From: Flavobacteriia bacterium
GTDB lineage: Bacteria; Bacteroidota; Bacteroidia; Flavobacteriales_D; Crocinitomicaceae
Length of the DNA stretch: 6,936 nucleotides
NCBI GenBank assembly: GCA_009925805.1
Contig: RFQF01000105.1
Location: 1-6,936 of the forward strand
Direction of reading: 5' to 3'
Shown: positions 1-5,576 of the stretch, one piece after another
Layout: each line of letters begins with the position of its first letter
How positions within the stretch are numbered: position 1 is the stretch's first letter
Program-made: the position numbers and the translations under genes
The notes under the pieces: model-generated
What the model saw: only the letters and a program-made list of their open reading frames with translations
Databases searched by the model: none
What the model was told of the DNA's origin: nothing

Positions 1-797
1 TCTCCATCGAAGGTGAGTTCAAAATCAAACTCTTTACCTTCAAATTCAGAAAAAATATCCCGCGGTTTTTTGTTAAAAATATTAGCAAGTGTGTTCAACC
101 TTCCCCTGTGAGCCATACCCATTACAAAATAGGTAATCCCCAATTCCGCACCTTTAAACACCAAGGCATCTAAGGCAGGAATCAAGGCTTCTCCTCCTTC
201 AATCGAAAAGCGTTTTTGTCCGACAAATTTCTTCGCAAGGAACGCTTCGAACGTGGACGCTTCGCAAAGCTTTTTATAGATGGTTTTTTTACGAGCTTCA
301 TCCAGTAACGGCCGATTGGTTAATTCCACGTGTTTCCGAATCCAAGCTATTCTTAGGGGATCGCGCATGTACACATGTTCTATCCCGATGGATTGGCAAT
401 ACGTGGCGTGCAAATGATCGATGATAGCTTGTAAAGGAGCTGGGCCAATTCCAATTTCCGAACCTGCTTGAAATGTTTTAGTTAGGTCGGCATGTTCAAG
501 ACCAAAATGCTCAATGTCTAAATTTGGGGTGTATTGCCGACGTTCGCGTACCGGGTTTGTTTTGGTGAAAAGATGACCACGTTGGCGGTATGCATTGATC
601 AAGTTAATGACGCAAAACTCTTTTTTAAATTCTTCGGGAAGCTCGGCAGAGGCTGCATAGTTTGTTTGAGCAAATTCGAAACCTTCAAAGAATTTTTTCC
701 AACTTACATCGACCGATTCCGGATTTTTTTTAAAGGCCAGGTAAAGGTTCTCAATCGCCGAAGGTTCTGCATTTGCGATGTATGAAATTTTCTCCAT
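1..797 (-). CDS. sucA: 2-oxoglutarate dehydrogenase E1 component, N-terminal part (cut by window edge)
   Basis: This is the thiamine-diphosphate E1 subunit of the cytosolic 2-oxoglutarate dehydrogenase complex. It decarboxylates 2-oxoglutarate and passes the succinyl group to the lipoyl arm of E2 in the TCA cycle. From the ATG at 797, 265 complete codons are visible; the family is usually around 900 residues, so the rest lies beyond base 1. The extreme N-terminus has the short helix that binds the complex core (roughly residues 5-40, with NPESVDVSWKKFF). KRFSIEGGEALIPALDALV (195-213) and MGMAHRGRLNTLANIF (226-241) are hallmark SucA segments at the start of the E1 catalytic region. The start fits the usual N-terminal length. 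There is no Shine-Dalgarno sequence, and a TAnnTTTG box lies about 27 bases upstream. A DUF423 gene precedes it on the same strand. Identity is seen directly from the motifs; the related E1 of pyruvate dehydrogenase lacks them. Confidence 0.96.
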   Translation of the reverse strand, partial: MEKISYIANAEPSAIENLYLAFKKNPESVDVSWKKFFEGFEFAQTNYAASAELPEEFKKEFCVINLINAYRQRGHLFTKTNPVRERRQYTPNLDIEHFGLEHADLTKTFQAGSEIGIGPAPLQAIIDHLHATYCQSIGIEHVYMRDPLRIAWIRKHVELTNRPLLDEARKKTIYKKLCEASTFEAFLAKKFVGQKRFSIEGGEALIPALDALVFKGAELGITYFVMGMAHRGRLNTLANIFNKKPRDIFSEFEGKEFDFELTFDG

Positions 798-823
798 GAT
801 GAATATACGGTTTATCGGGGTAG

Positions 824-831
824 CAAAAATA
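824..831 (-). promoter_or_regulatory. Putative -7 promoter element for sucA
   Basis: On the minus strand this reads TATTTTTG, an exact match to the Bacteroidota -7 consensus TAnnTTTG. It sits in the 54-base gap between the DUF423 gene and sucA and would give a leader of about 20 bases. No clear -33 TTTG element is seen 19-21 bases upstream, so the call rests on the -7 match and its position. Readthrough from the DUF423 gene is also possible. Confidence 0.45.
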
Positions 832-851
832 CCAATTTCGCCTTAATCCCC

Positions 852-1244
852 CTATTTTTGACTTGGATTTCTTTGAAACTGCAAGGCAATCATTCCCAAG
901 GAAATAATCATCAGTGCGCCGCCCAAGGGGGTAATTGGCCCCAAGAAAGGGATGGAAACTTGCGCTATTTTAGTAAAAACGATGCCGTAAATAGACCCTG
1001 AAAACAAGCCCATTCCCAAGATAAATAGCCTTAACCACCGTATAAAGCGGAGCTCCAAGGATTCTGGACGAAAAGCCATGATAAGTAAGATAAAAGCAGC
1101 ATAAAATTGGTAACGAACGGCTGTTTCAAAGGATTGCTGACCCGAGGCATCCGCTATCTTCTTTAGGGCATGTGCCCCAAAGGCCCCAAGGCCTATGCTC
1201 AAGGCTAAAAGAACAAAGGAAAAAACGACCAACTTTCTATTCAT
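852..1244 (-). CDS. DUF423 (YgdD-family) small inner-membrane protein
   Basis: A 130-residue, strongly hydrophobic protein with about four predicted membrane segments (roughly residues 5-25, 43-59, 68-90 and 98-122). The signature stretches of the DUF423/YgdD family are present in order: GAFGAHALK (20-28), FETAVRYQFYAA (39-50), LFSGSIYG (80-87) and GPITPLGG (102-109). Length is typical for the family. The biochemical role of the family is not established, so none is assigned. One small deviation: the His that commonly follows the Tyr in the second motif (YHAL type) is Ala here. The ATG at 1244 puts GAFGAHALK at the usual distance from the N-terminus. The gene is divergent from the lipoprotein gene at 1281, and its own predicted -7 box at 1259-1266 implies a very short leader. 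It lies 54 bases upstream of sucA and could be cotranscribed with it, but no functional link is visible. Confidence 0.9.
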   Translation of the reverse strand: MNRKLVVFSFVLLALSIGLGAFGAHALKKIADASGQQSFETAVRYQFYAAFILLIMAFRPESLELRFIRWLRLFILGMGLFSGSIYGIVFTKIAQVSIPFLGPITPLGGALMIISLGMIALQFQRNPSQK

Positions 1245-1251
1245 AAGTTTG
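1244..1251 (+). promoter_or_regulatory. Putative -7 promoter element for the lipoprotein-mrp-nifU operon
   Basis: TAAGTTTG is an exact match to the Bacteroidota TAnnTTTG consensus. It would start transcription near 1257 and give a leader of about 24 bases before the ATG at 1281. Its first base is the first base of the divergent DUF423 start codon. No TTTG-like -33 element is present in 1210-1230, which weakens the call. Confidence 0.45.
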
Positions 1252-1258
1252 TTTTCAT

Positions 1259-1266
1259 CAAAAGTA
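1259..1266 (-). promoter_or_regulatory. Putative -7 promoter element for the DUF423 gene
   Basis: On the minus strand this reads TACTTTTG, again an exact TAnnTTTG match. Transcription would begin near 1252-1253, leaving a leader of only about 8 bases before the ATG at 1244. No matching -33 element is evident. It lies seven bases from the opposite-strand box at 1244-1251, so polymerase could probably occupy only one of the two at a time. Confidence 0.42.
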
Positions 1267-1280
1267 TATATCTTCGTTCA

Positions 1281-1844
1281 ATGCGGGTAAAATTCTCCAA
1301 CGTTTGTTCCTTATTGATGACGGTTGTTTTAGTGTATGCTTGTAATAACTCCCCGGATAACAAGGAAGAAAAGTCGGAAGATTTATACCAATTTAAGCAG
1401 GTAGCGTTGAGCGCATACGATCTTCCAGCAACCATTTTTATTCCTGACGAGACAACCGGAATCGGCGCTTCGTTCAAGACCACAGTATACCATGAAGAAG
1501 ATTTTAATTGGAAAATCTCGGCAGGACCCAATTTTGAACTCTTTATCGAGGATTGGGGCGAAAATTCGAAACGATTTGAAGAAATGAAAACGCAAATTTC
1601 CAAAAAAGAAGTATTCAAGACTACGATCATTGAACAACGTAAAAACTATATGCTTTACAAGCGAGAGTTAGTGAATCCCATGGAAGTTGAAGAATTCAAG
1701 CATGTATCGTATCACGTATATGCGCTCATTCCCATTGAGGGCGTTTATTATGAAATAAAAAACAGGTCACAAGGGGATTTATTACCCACGGCCAAATTAA
1801 TGATCACTTCCATAAAATCGTTTAAAGCGTGTCCGAAACAATAA
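1281..1844 (+). CDS. Predicted lipoprotein of unknown function
   Basis: A 187-residue protein that I do not recognise. The N-terminus is a lipoprotein-type signal peptide: basic start (MRVK), hydrophobic core at about 10-19, then a lipobox-like VYAC with the modifiable Cys at 21. Tyr at -2 is less usual than Ala, Ser or Thr. After Cys21 comes a hydrophilic linker rich in Asn, Lys, Glu and Asp (22-36), including KEE at 28-30. This is similar in composition to the K-(D/E)2 surface-export signal of Bacteroidota lipoproteins but further from the Cys than usual. Residues 37-187 look like one small mixed alpha/beta domain with alternating hydrophobic and charged stretches and no catalytic motif that I can see. 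It would be anchored in the outer membrane facing the periplasm, or exposed on the surface. Its 3' end overlaps the mrp start by 16 bases, so it is first in the lipoprotein-mrp-nifU operon. The link to Fe-S metabolism is only positional. The start is the only ATG near the signal peptide. Confidence 0.75.
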   Translation: MRVKFSNVCSLLMTVVLVYACNNSPDNKEEKSEDLYQFKQVALSAYDLPATIFIPDETTGIGASFKTTVYHEEDFNWKISAGPNFELFIEDWGENSKRFEEMKTQISKKEVFKTTIIEQRKNYMLYKRELVNPMEVEEFKHVSYHVYALIPIEGVYYEIKNRSQGDLLPTAKLMITSIKSFKACPKQ

Positions 1845-2899
1845 CCCGAGAACAGATATTAAACTCCCTTTCCGCTATTCAAGATCCTGAAACGAAACAG
1901 GACATTGTTAGTGCGAATCTGGTGGCAGAGATCCTCTTGGAAGAAGGCATTGCGCGCTTGCAAATTAACAGCCTAAATCCAGCCCTCCACGCCCGTAAAC
2001 GCATGGAAGAAGCGGTTAAATTTCGGTTGGAAAAGGACTTTGGTAAGGATCTTCAAATTGAATGCAATGTAATTTCCGTGAGTGGGGCCGAACGTAAGGC
2101 ACGAAGAAACGTGCTTCCAGAAGTAACCCATGTGGTAGCGATTGCCTCAGGAAAAGGAGGCGTTGGAAAATCGACACTTACAGCCAATTTGGCGGTGGGT
2201 TTAGCCAAACAGGGATATCGGGTTGGACTCATTGATGCGGATATCTATGGACCCAGCATGCCTACCATGCTCGATGTAGTTGGGCAACGTCCGACCATGG
2301 TGGAAATTAACGGGAAATCTTTTATCGAACCCATTGATCAGTACCGTGTTAAGCTCTTATCCATCGGTTTTTTTACGGACCAGGAAAACGCTGTGGTTTG
2401 GAGAGGTCCTATGGCTTCCAAAGCATTAACCCAAATGATCACCGAAGGGAACTGGGGAACGCTGGATTATTTACTCATCGATCTGCCCCCAGGAACAGGG
2501 GACATTCACCTTTCCTTATTGCAAACCTTGCCATTAGACGGCGTAATTATCATTAGCACCCCCCAAGAGGTGGCCTTGGCTGACGCGCGACGCGGCATCA
2601 ACATGTTCAAAGTAGATGGGCTCAACGTGCCGATTGTAGGAATTGTGGAGAATATGGCCTGGTTTACACCCGAAGAATTACCCGACCATAAATACTACAT
2701 CTTTGGACGCGACGGGGCCAAGAATTTGGCGGAAGGCATGGGCATCGCATTTTTGGGTGCCATTCCGTTGGTGCAAAGTATTCGAGAATCCGGAGATGTA
2801 GGCCGCCCTGCTGTGTTGCAAGAGGATTCCCCCATGAGCTTGGCGTTTGATGAATTAGTTCGTAATTTTGTTCAGCGCATGAAAATCCTGAAACCTTAA
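1829..2899 (+). CDS. mrp: Mrp/NBP35 (ApbC)-family P-loop ATPase, Fe-S cluster carrier
   Basis: A 356-residue cytosolic ATPase of the family that binds and transfers Fe-S clusters to apoproteins. Residues 5-85 form a MIP18/DUF59-like domain (DPETKQDIV at 19-27). Residues 100-350 form the ParA/MinD-like P-loop domain, with deviant Walker A GKGGVGKST at 108-116, the DADIYGPS switch at 136-143, Walker B LLIDLPPGTGD at 215-225 and ENM at 274-276. The CXXC pair that usually follows ENM in E. coli-type Mrp is absent: that stretch reads AWFTPEELPDHKYYIFG (277-293), and the only Cys in the protein is Cys79. The Cys typical of many DUF59 domains is also missing. From memory, the CXXC-less form is common in Bacteroidota. 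Translation starts at a GTG inside the lipoprotein gene; no ATG lies near, and GTG restores the full DUF59 domain. No Shine-Dalgarno is seen, so coupling by the 16-base overlap is likely. The stop shares a base with the nifU-like ATG. Confidence 0.95.
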   Translation: MSETITREQILNSLSAIQDPETKQDIVSANLVAEILLEEGIARLQINSLNPALHARKRMEEAVKFRLEKDFGKDLQIECNVISVSGAERKARRNVLPEVTHVVAIASGKGGVGKSTLTANLAVGLAKQGYRVGLIDADIYGPSMPTMLDVVGQRPTMVEINGKSFIEPIDQYRVKLLSIGFFTDQENAVVWRGPMASKALTQMITEGNWGTLDYLLIDLPPGTGDIHLSLLQTLPLDGVIIISTPQEVALADARRGINMFKVDGLNVPIVGIVENMAWFTPEELPDHKYYIFGRDGAKNLAEGMGIAFLGAIPLVQSIRESGDVGRPAVLQEDSPMSLAFDELVRNFVQRMKILKP

Positions 2900-3144
2900 T
2901 GTTTTCCATGGAGGAAATTACCTCGAAAGTTACCGCTGCCATTGCTCTGATTCGCCCTTTCTTGAACGAGGACGGAGGAGATGTTGAATTAGTGGAAGTT
3001 ACGGAGTCGTTTGAGGTTAAGGTTCGCTTGATGGGTTCTTGCCGCGACTGTTCTATGAAGCAATCCACGCTAAAAGGGGGCATTGAAGAAACGATAATAA
3101 AAGCCGTTCCCGAGGTTCGATTCGTTGTGGCCGTAGAGGATTAA
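2899..3144 (+). CDS. Stand-alone NifU C-terminal domain protein (Nfu-type Fe-S carrier)
   Basis: An 81-residue protein made of essentially one NifU C-terminal (Nfu) domain, which in the family binds a 4Fe-4S or 2Fe-2S cluster through a CXXC pair, often shared across a dimer, and hands it to target proteins in the cytosol. RPFLNEDGGDVELVEV (19-34) is the classic opening of this domain. The metal ligands are Cys48 and Cys51 in GSCRDC, followed by the helix that begins STLKGGIEE (56-64). The residues after the second Cys (SMKQS) differ from the more common CPSS/CPMS form, but both cysteines are intact. The ATG overlaps the mrp stop codon by one base (TAATG), a strong sign of translational coupling. 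A second in-frame ATG at 2908 (Met4) would fit the domain equally well. Pairing with a CXXC-less Mrp suggests that the two act in one cluster-delivery step; this is inference. Confidence 0.92.
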   Translation: MFSMEEITSKVTAAIALIRPFLNEDGGDVELVEVTESFEVKVRLMGSCRDCSMKQSTLKGGIEETIIKAVPEVRFVVAVED

Positions 3145-3153
3145 CCCTAAAGC

Positions 3154-4599
3154 TTAAGCATACTTAATAAAGATGTTCTTGGGTTCGGTAAAAAACCGCA
3201 GTGCCTCCCAACCTCCTTCACGTCCAACACCCGAATCTTTCATCCCGCCGAAAGGGGTTCTAAGATCTCGAATTAACCAAGAGTTGACCCATACAATTCC
3301 CATGTCCAATTGATCTGCCATACGATGCGCCACGTTGAGGTCTTTGGTCCACACCGAGGCCGCTAAACCGTATTTTGTCCCGTTGGCCATTTTCACCACT
3401 TCGGACTCGTCATCAAAAGGAAGTAAGGTCACCACCGGACCAAAAATTTCTTCTTGGTTAGTTCGACATTCATTTGAAAGCCCTTCAATGACGGTGGGTT
3501 GGACAAAATATCCTTCGTGGTAAGGCGCTTCAAGTATGATCCTTGAGCCTCCTGTTAAAATTCGACCACCTTCTTCTTGGGCTAAATCGATATACCCCAG
3601 GATTTTCTCCATGTGACTTTTGGAAACGACAGCGCCTAATTGCGCCTTGGGATCGGAAGGATAACTCACCTTGGCCGAGGCGACCCAATCTACAAAAGCC
3701 TGTTTGAAAGCATCATAGATCTTTTGGTGAACAAAAATTCTTGAACCACAAAGGCAAATCTGTCCTTGGTTCGAAAAGGACGATTTAAAAATTTCTTTAA
3801 CCGTTGCTTCGATATCCACATCGGGAAAAACGATGGTCGGATTTTTGCCGCCCAATTCCAAACTCATTTTTTTGAACATGGGCGCGGCAATGCGCGCGAT
3901 GTGTTGGCCTGTGGCGGTCCCCCCGGTAAAGGAAATAGCTTTAATCTGAGGATGTGCTACGATTGCGTTTCCTATTTCAGGACCGAGACCGTGCACGATA
4001 TTCAAAACCCCTTTGGGTAATCCTGCATCGTTGGCAATTTGCCCTAAAAGATATGCAGTGTACGGGGTGATTTCACTGGGTTTTGCGATTACGCAATTTC
4101 CTGCGGCCAAGGCCGGAGCAATCTTCCAAGAAAACAAGTATAAAGGAAGGTTCCACGGGGAAATGCACCCAACAATTCCGATAGGGCGGCGGGTAGTGAA
4201 ATTAATTCCAACCTGCTCCATATAATGCGATTCTGAAGCAAAGTGTTCGATGGCTGTGGCAAAAAAATGAAAATTTGAAACCGCTCTTGGGATATCTACA
4301 TGTGCCGCTAATTTTTCGGGCTTACCATTATCCAGGGATTCTGCTTTCACAAATTCATCCATGCGAGCTTCAATTCCTGCGGCCATTTTCAGTAATATAG
4401 CACTTCGATCTGTAACCGAACAATTTGACCAGAGGGGAAAAGCCCGCTCAGCAGCTTCCACCGCTAATTGAAGGTCGGCGTCATCCGATCGTGGAATCTG
4501 GGAATAGATGTTTCCTGTGGAAGGATTTATATTATCGAGGTATTGTCCGGAAATGGGCGCTATTAAGCTTCCATCGATATAGTTTTTAAGGAATTCCAT
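3154..4599 (-). CDS. Aldehyde dehydrogenase, 2-aminomuconate semialdehyde dehydrogenase (ALDH8A1-like) type
   Basis: A full-length 481-residue NAD-dependent aldehyde dehydrogenase. Visible in order: SPWNLPLYL with the oxyanion Asn150, KPSE (173-176) of the cofactor site, SFTGG (223-227), general base Glu248 in ELGGKNP, nucleophile Cys282 in NQGQICLCGSR (a second Cys at 284), EEIFGP (383-388) and PFGGMKDSG (449-457). The overall pattern, including DIPRAVSNFHFFA (102-114), ICLCxSRIFV and WLIRDL (441-446), is that of ALDH8A1 and bacterial 2-aminomuconate semialdehyde dehydrogenase, which oxidise 2-aminomuconate 6-semialdehyde in the 3-hydroxyanthranilate branch of tryptophan breakdown. Arg105 and Arg444 sit where the two arginines that hold the substrate carboxylate are expected. 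2-Hydroxymuconate semialdehyde dehydrogenase is the main alternative. No other kynurenine gene is in the window. The ATG at 4599 matches the family N-terminus. The gene lies 68 bases after the EamA gene, same strand; no Shine-Dalgarno or exact TAnnTTTG box is seen before it. Confidence 0.92.
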   Translation of the reverse strand: MEFLKNYIDGSLIAPISGQYLDNINPSTGNIYSQIPRSDDADLQLAVEAAERAFPLWSNCSVTDRSAILLKMAAGIEARMDEFVKAESLDNGKPEKLAAHVDIPRAVSNFHFFATAIEHFASESHYMEQVGINFTTRRPIGIVGCISPWNLPLYLFSWKIAPALAAGNCVIAKPSEITPYTAYLLGQIANDAGLPKGVLNIVHGLGPEIGNAIVAHPQIKAISFTGGTATGQHIARIAAPMFKKMSLELGGKNPTIVFPDVDIEATVKEIFKSSFSNQGQICLCGSRIFVHQKIYDAFKQAFVDWVASAKVSYPSDPKAQLGAVVSKSHMEKILGYIDLAQEEGGRILTGGSRIILEAPYHEGYFVQPTVIEGLSNECRTNQEEIFGPVVTLLPFDDESEVVKMANGTKYGLAASVWTKDLNVAHRMADQLDMGIVWVNSWLIRDLRTPFGGMKDSGVGREGGWEALRFFTEPKNIFIKYA

Positions 4600-4633
4600 G
4601 ATAAAAATTAAACTGAAAAATGAAGGAATTTGT

Positions 4634-4645
4634 GTTAAAATTAAC
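4634..4645. repeat. Short A+T-rich inverted repeat upstream of the aldehyde dehydrogenase gene
   Basis: GTTAA and TTAAC arms flank a two-base centre in the 68-base gap between the EamA gene and the aldehyde dehydrogenase gene. It could be an operator half-site pair or chance in A+T-rich DNA. The minus strand here contains TAATTTTA, one base off the TAnnTTTG promoter consensus. There is no strong hairpin with a T-run in the gap, so no terminator is called. Confidence 0.25.
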
Positions 4646-4667
4646 GAATCATGACCACTTTTACGGG

Positions 4668-5576
4668 TTATGTTCTCCTGGTAGTTAAATAAACGCCTAA
4701 AAATACCACCAACATGAGGCTCAAGGTGGTGATATTAATGGCCGTAGTGTAATCTTCAGCCCAGCCTATTTTAGCAAACAACCAGGAGAAAAGCATCACA
4801 AAAACCGGTTGCACATAAATGAACACTGAGGCTACGGTCGAACTCACATACTTAAGTCCAAATACGGTGAATAAATAAGTTAAAAAGGTAACACCAACAA
4901 TCACAAACACAATTTTTAGCCAAACTTCGTAAGGAATGAGGTTTAAGCGGGTGGCAGCCAAATCTCCATAAAGCGGGGGGAACATCCATAGAAAAAGGCT
5001 TCCAAAAGCAAAAACCCAAGTAATCACAAGCAGAGGCGGGTATTTTTGCATCAAGGGTTTTACCAGAATCAGGTAAATAGCGTAGCTTAATGAGTTCCCG
5101 ACAAGAAATAGGTCGCCTAGTTTTGCTTGAACGGTACTTGATCCATAAAGGGTGAGCGCCATTGCGCCCATAGATCCGATAAAAATTCCTAACCACTGTC
5201 GGGGAATCAACCGTTCCCCTAACCAAAAATACGATAATACCGACACCATAATGGGATTCATTGCCATGATAATTCCGGCATTCATGGGGGAGGATGCATT
5301 GAGCCCATGGAAAAACAAGAGCTGATTGATGGTGACCCCGAAAAGCCCACAAGCCAATAAACGCAGCATATCTTTTCGCGCTATACGAACGGTTTTAAGG
5401 AATAAGGCCACCAATGCAAATAATAGCAAGGCGCCGAGGGCTCGAAACAAGATGAAGACCGTGGGACTCAGATACGTGGGCATCACCCCTTTTGCTAGGA
5501 CATGGCTCGCACCATATATCATGTTAACGGCCAACAATGCTCCGGCAGCCCAACGTTCCTTGCTTACTTTCTCCAA
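4668..5576 (-). CDS. EamA/DMT-superfamily transporter (10 TM)
   Basis: A 302-residue inner-membrane protein of the drug/metabolite transporter superfamily. It has two tandem EamA repeats (about 10-145 and 155-297) of five membrane segments each, roughly at 10-30, 38-60, 70-90, 98-118, 127-145, 153-172, 181-199, 217-238, 243-267 and 277-297. Family marks are MNAGIIMAMNPIMVSVLSYFWLGERL (98-123, end of TM4 with the conserved Pro and Glu) in repeat 1, and STVASVFIYVQPVF (246-259) in repeat 2. Such proteins commonly export amino acids or other small metabolites; the substrate cannot be told from sequence. The start codon appears to be TTG at 5576: an in-frame TGA lies just upstream with no ATG between, and the first internal ATG (Met19) would cut into TM1. 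An AAGG eight bases before the TTG could be a weak ribosome site. The gene overlaps the end of the SUFU gene by 13 bases, so coupled translation is likely. Confidence 0.92.
   Translation of the reverse strand: MEKVSKERWAAGALLAVNMIYGASHVLAKGVMPTYLSPTVFILFRALGALLLFALVALFLKTVRIARKDMLRLLACGLFGVTINQLLFFHGLNASSPMNAGIIMAMNPIMVSVLSYFWLGERLIPRQWLGIFIGSMGAMALTLYGSSTVQAKLGDLFLVGNSLSYAIYLILVKPLMQKYPPLLVITWVFAFGSLFLWMFPPLYGDLAATRLNLIPYEVWLKIVFVIVGVTFLTYLFTVFGLKYVSSTVASVFIYVQPVFVMLFSWLFAKIGWAEDYTTAINITTLSLMLVVFLGVYLTTRRT

Noticed and set aside
534..785. Plus-strand open frame opposite sucA
   Set aside because: Lies wholly antisense to the conserved sucA N-terminus and has no recognisable domain.
1241..1258. 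Five-codon minus-strand mini-frame (MKTNL) overlapping the DUF423 start as ATGA
   Set aside because: It would be upstream of the transcript start predicted from the 1259-1266 box, and such a short frame is easily chance.
1241..1637. Two minus-strand open frames opposite the lipoprotein gene
   Set aside because: The plus-strand frame has a lipoprotein signal peptide, a promoter-like box and an operon context; the antisense frames show low-complexity, non-family sequence.
2664..3083. Minus-strand open frame opposite the mrp-nifU junction
   Set aside because: Antisense to two well-conserved genes and without family resemblance.
3143..3185. Possible stem-loop at the convergent junction (AACCC/GGGTT outer arms, TTAAG/CTTAA inner arms)
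   Set aside because: Arms are short, widely spaced or A+T-only, and there is no T-run, so it does not support a terminator.
3186..3200. CGGT-A-run-ACCG hairpin near the 3' end of the aldehyde dehydrogenase gene
   Set aside because: Only four base pairs, inside conserved coding sequence, with no following T-run on either strand.
4852..5352. Minus-strand open frame in a second frame inside the EamA gene
   Set aside because: Cys/His/Trp-rich frame-shifted shadow of a transporter with clear EamA repeats.
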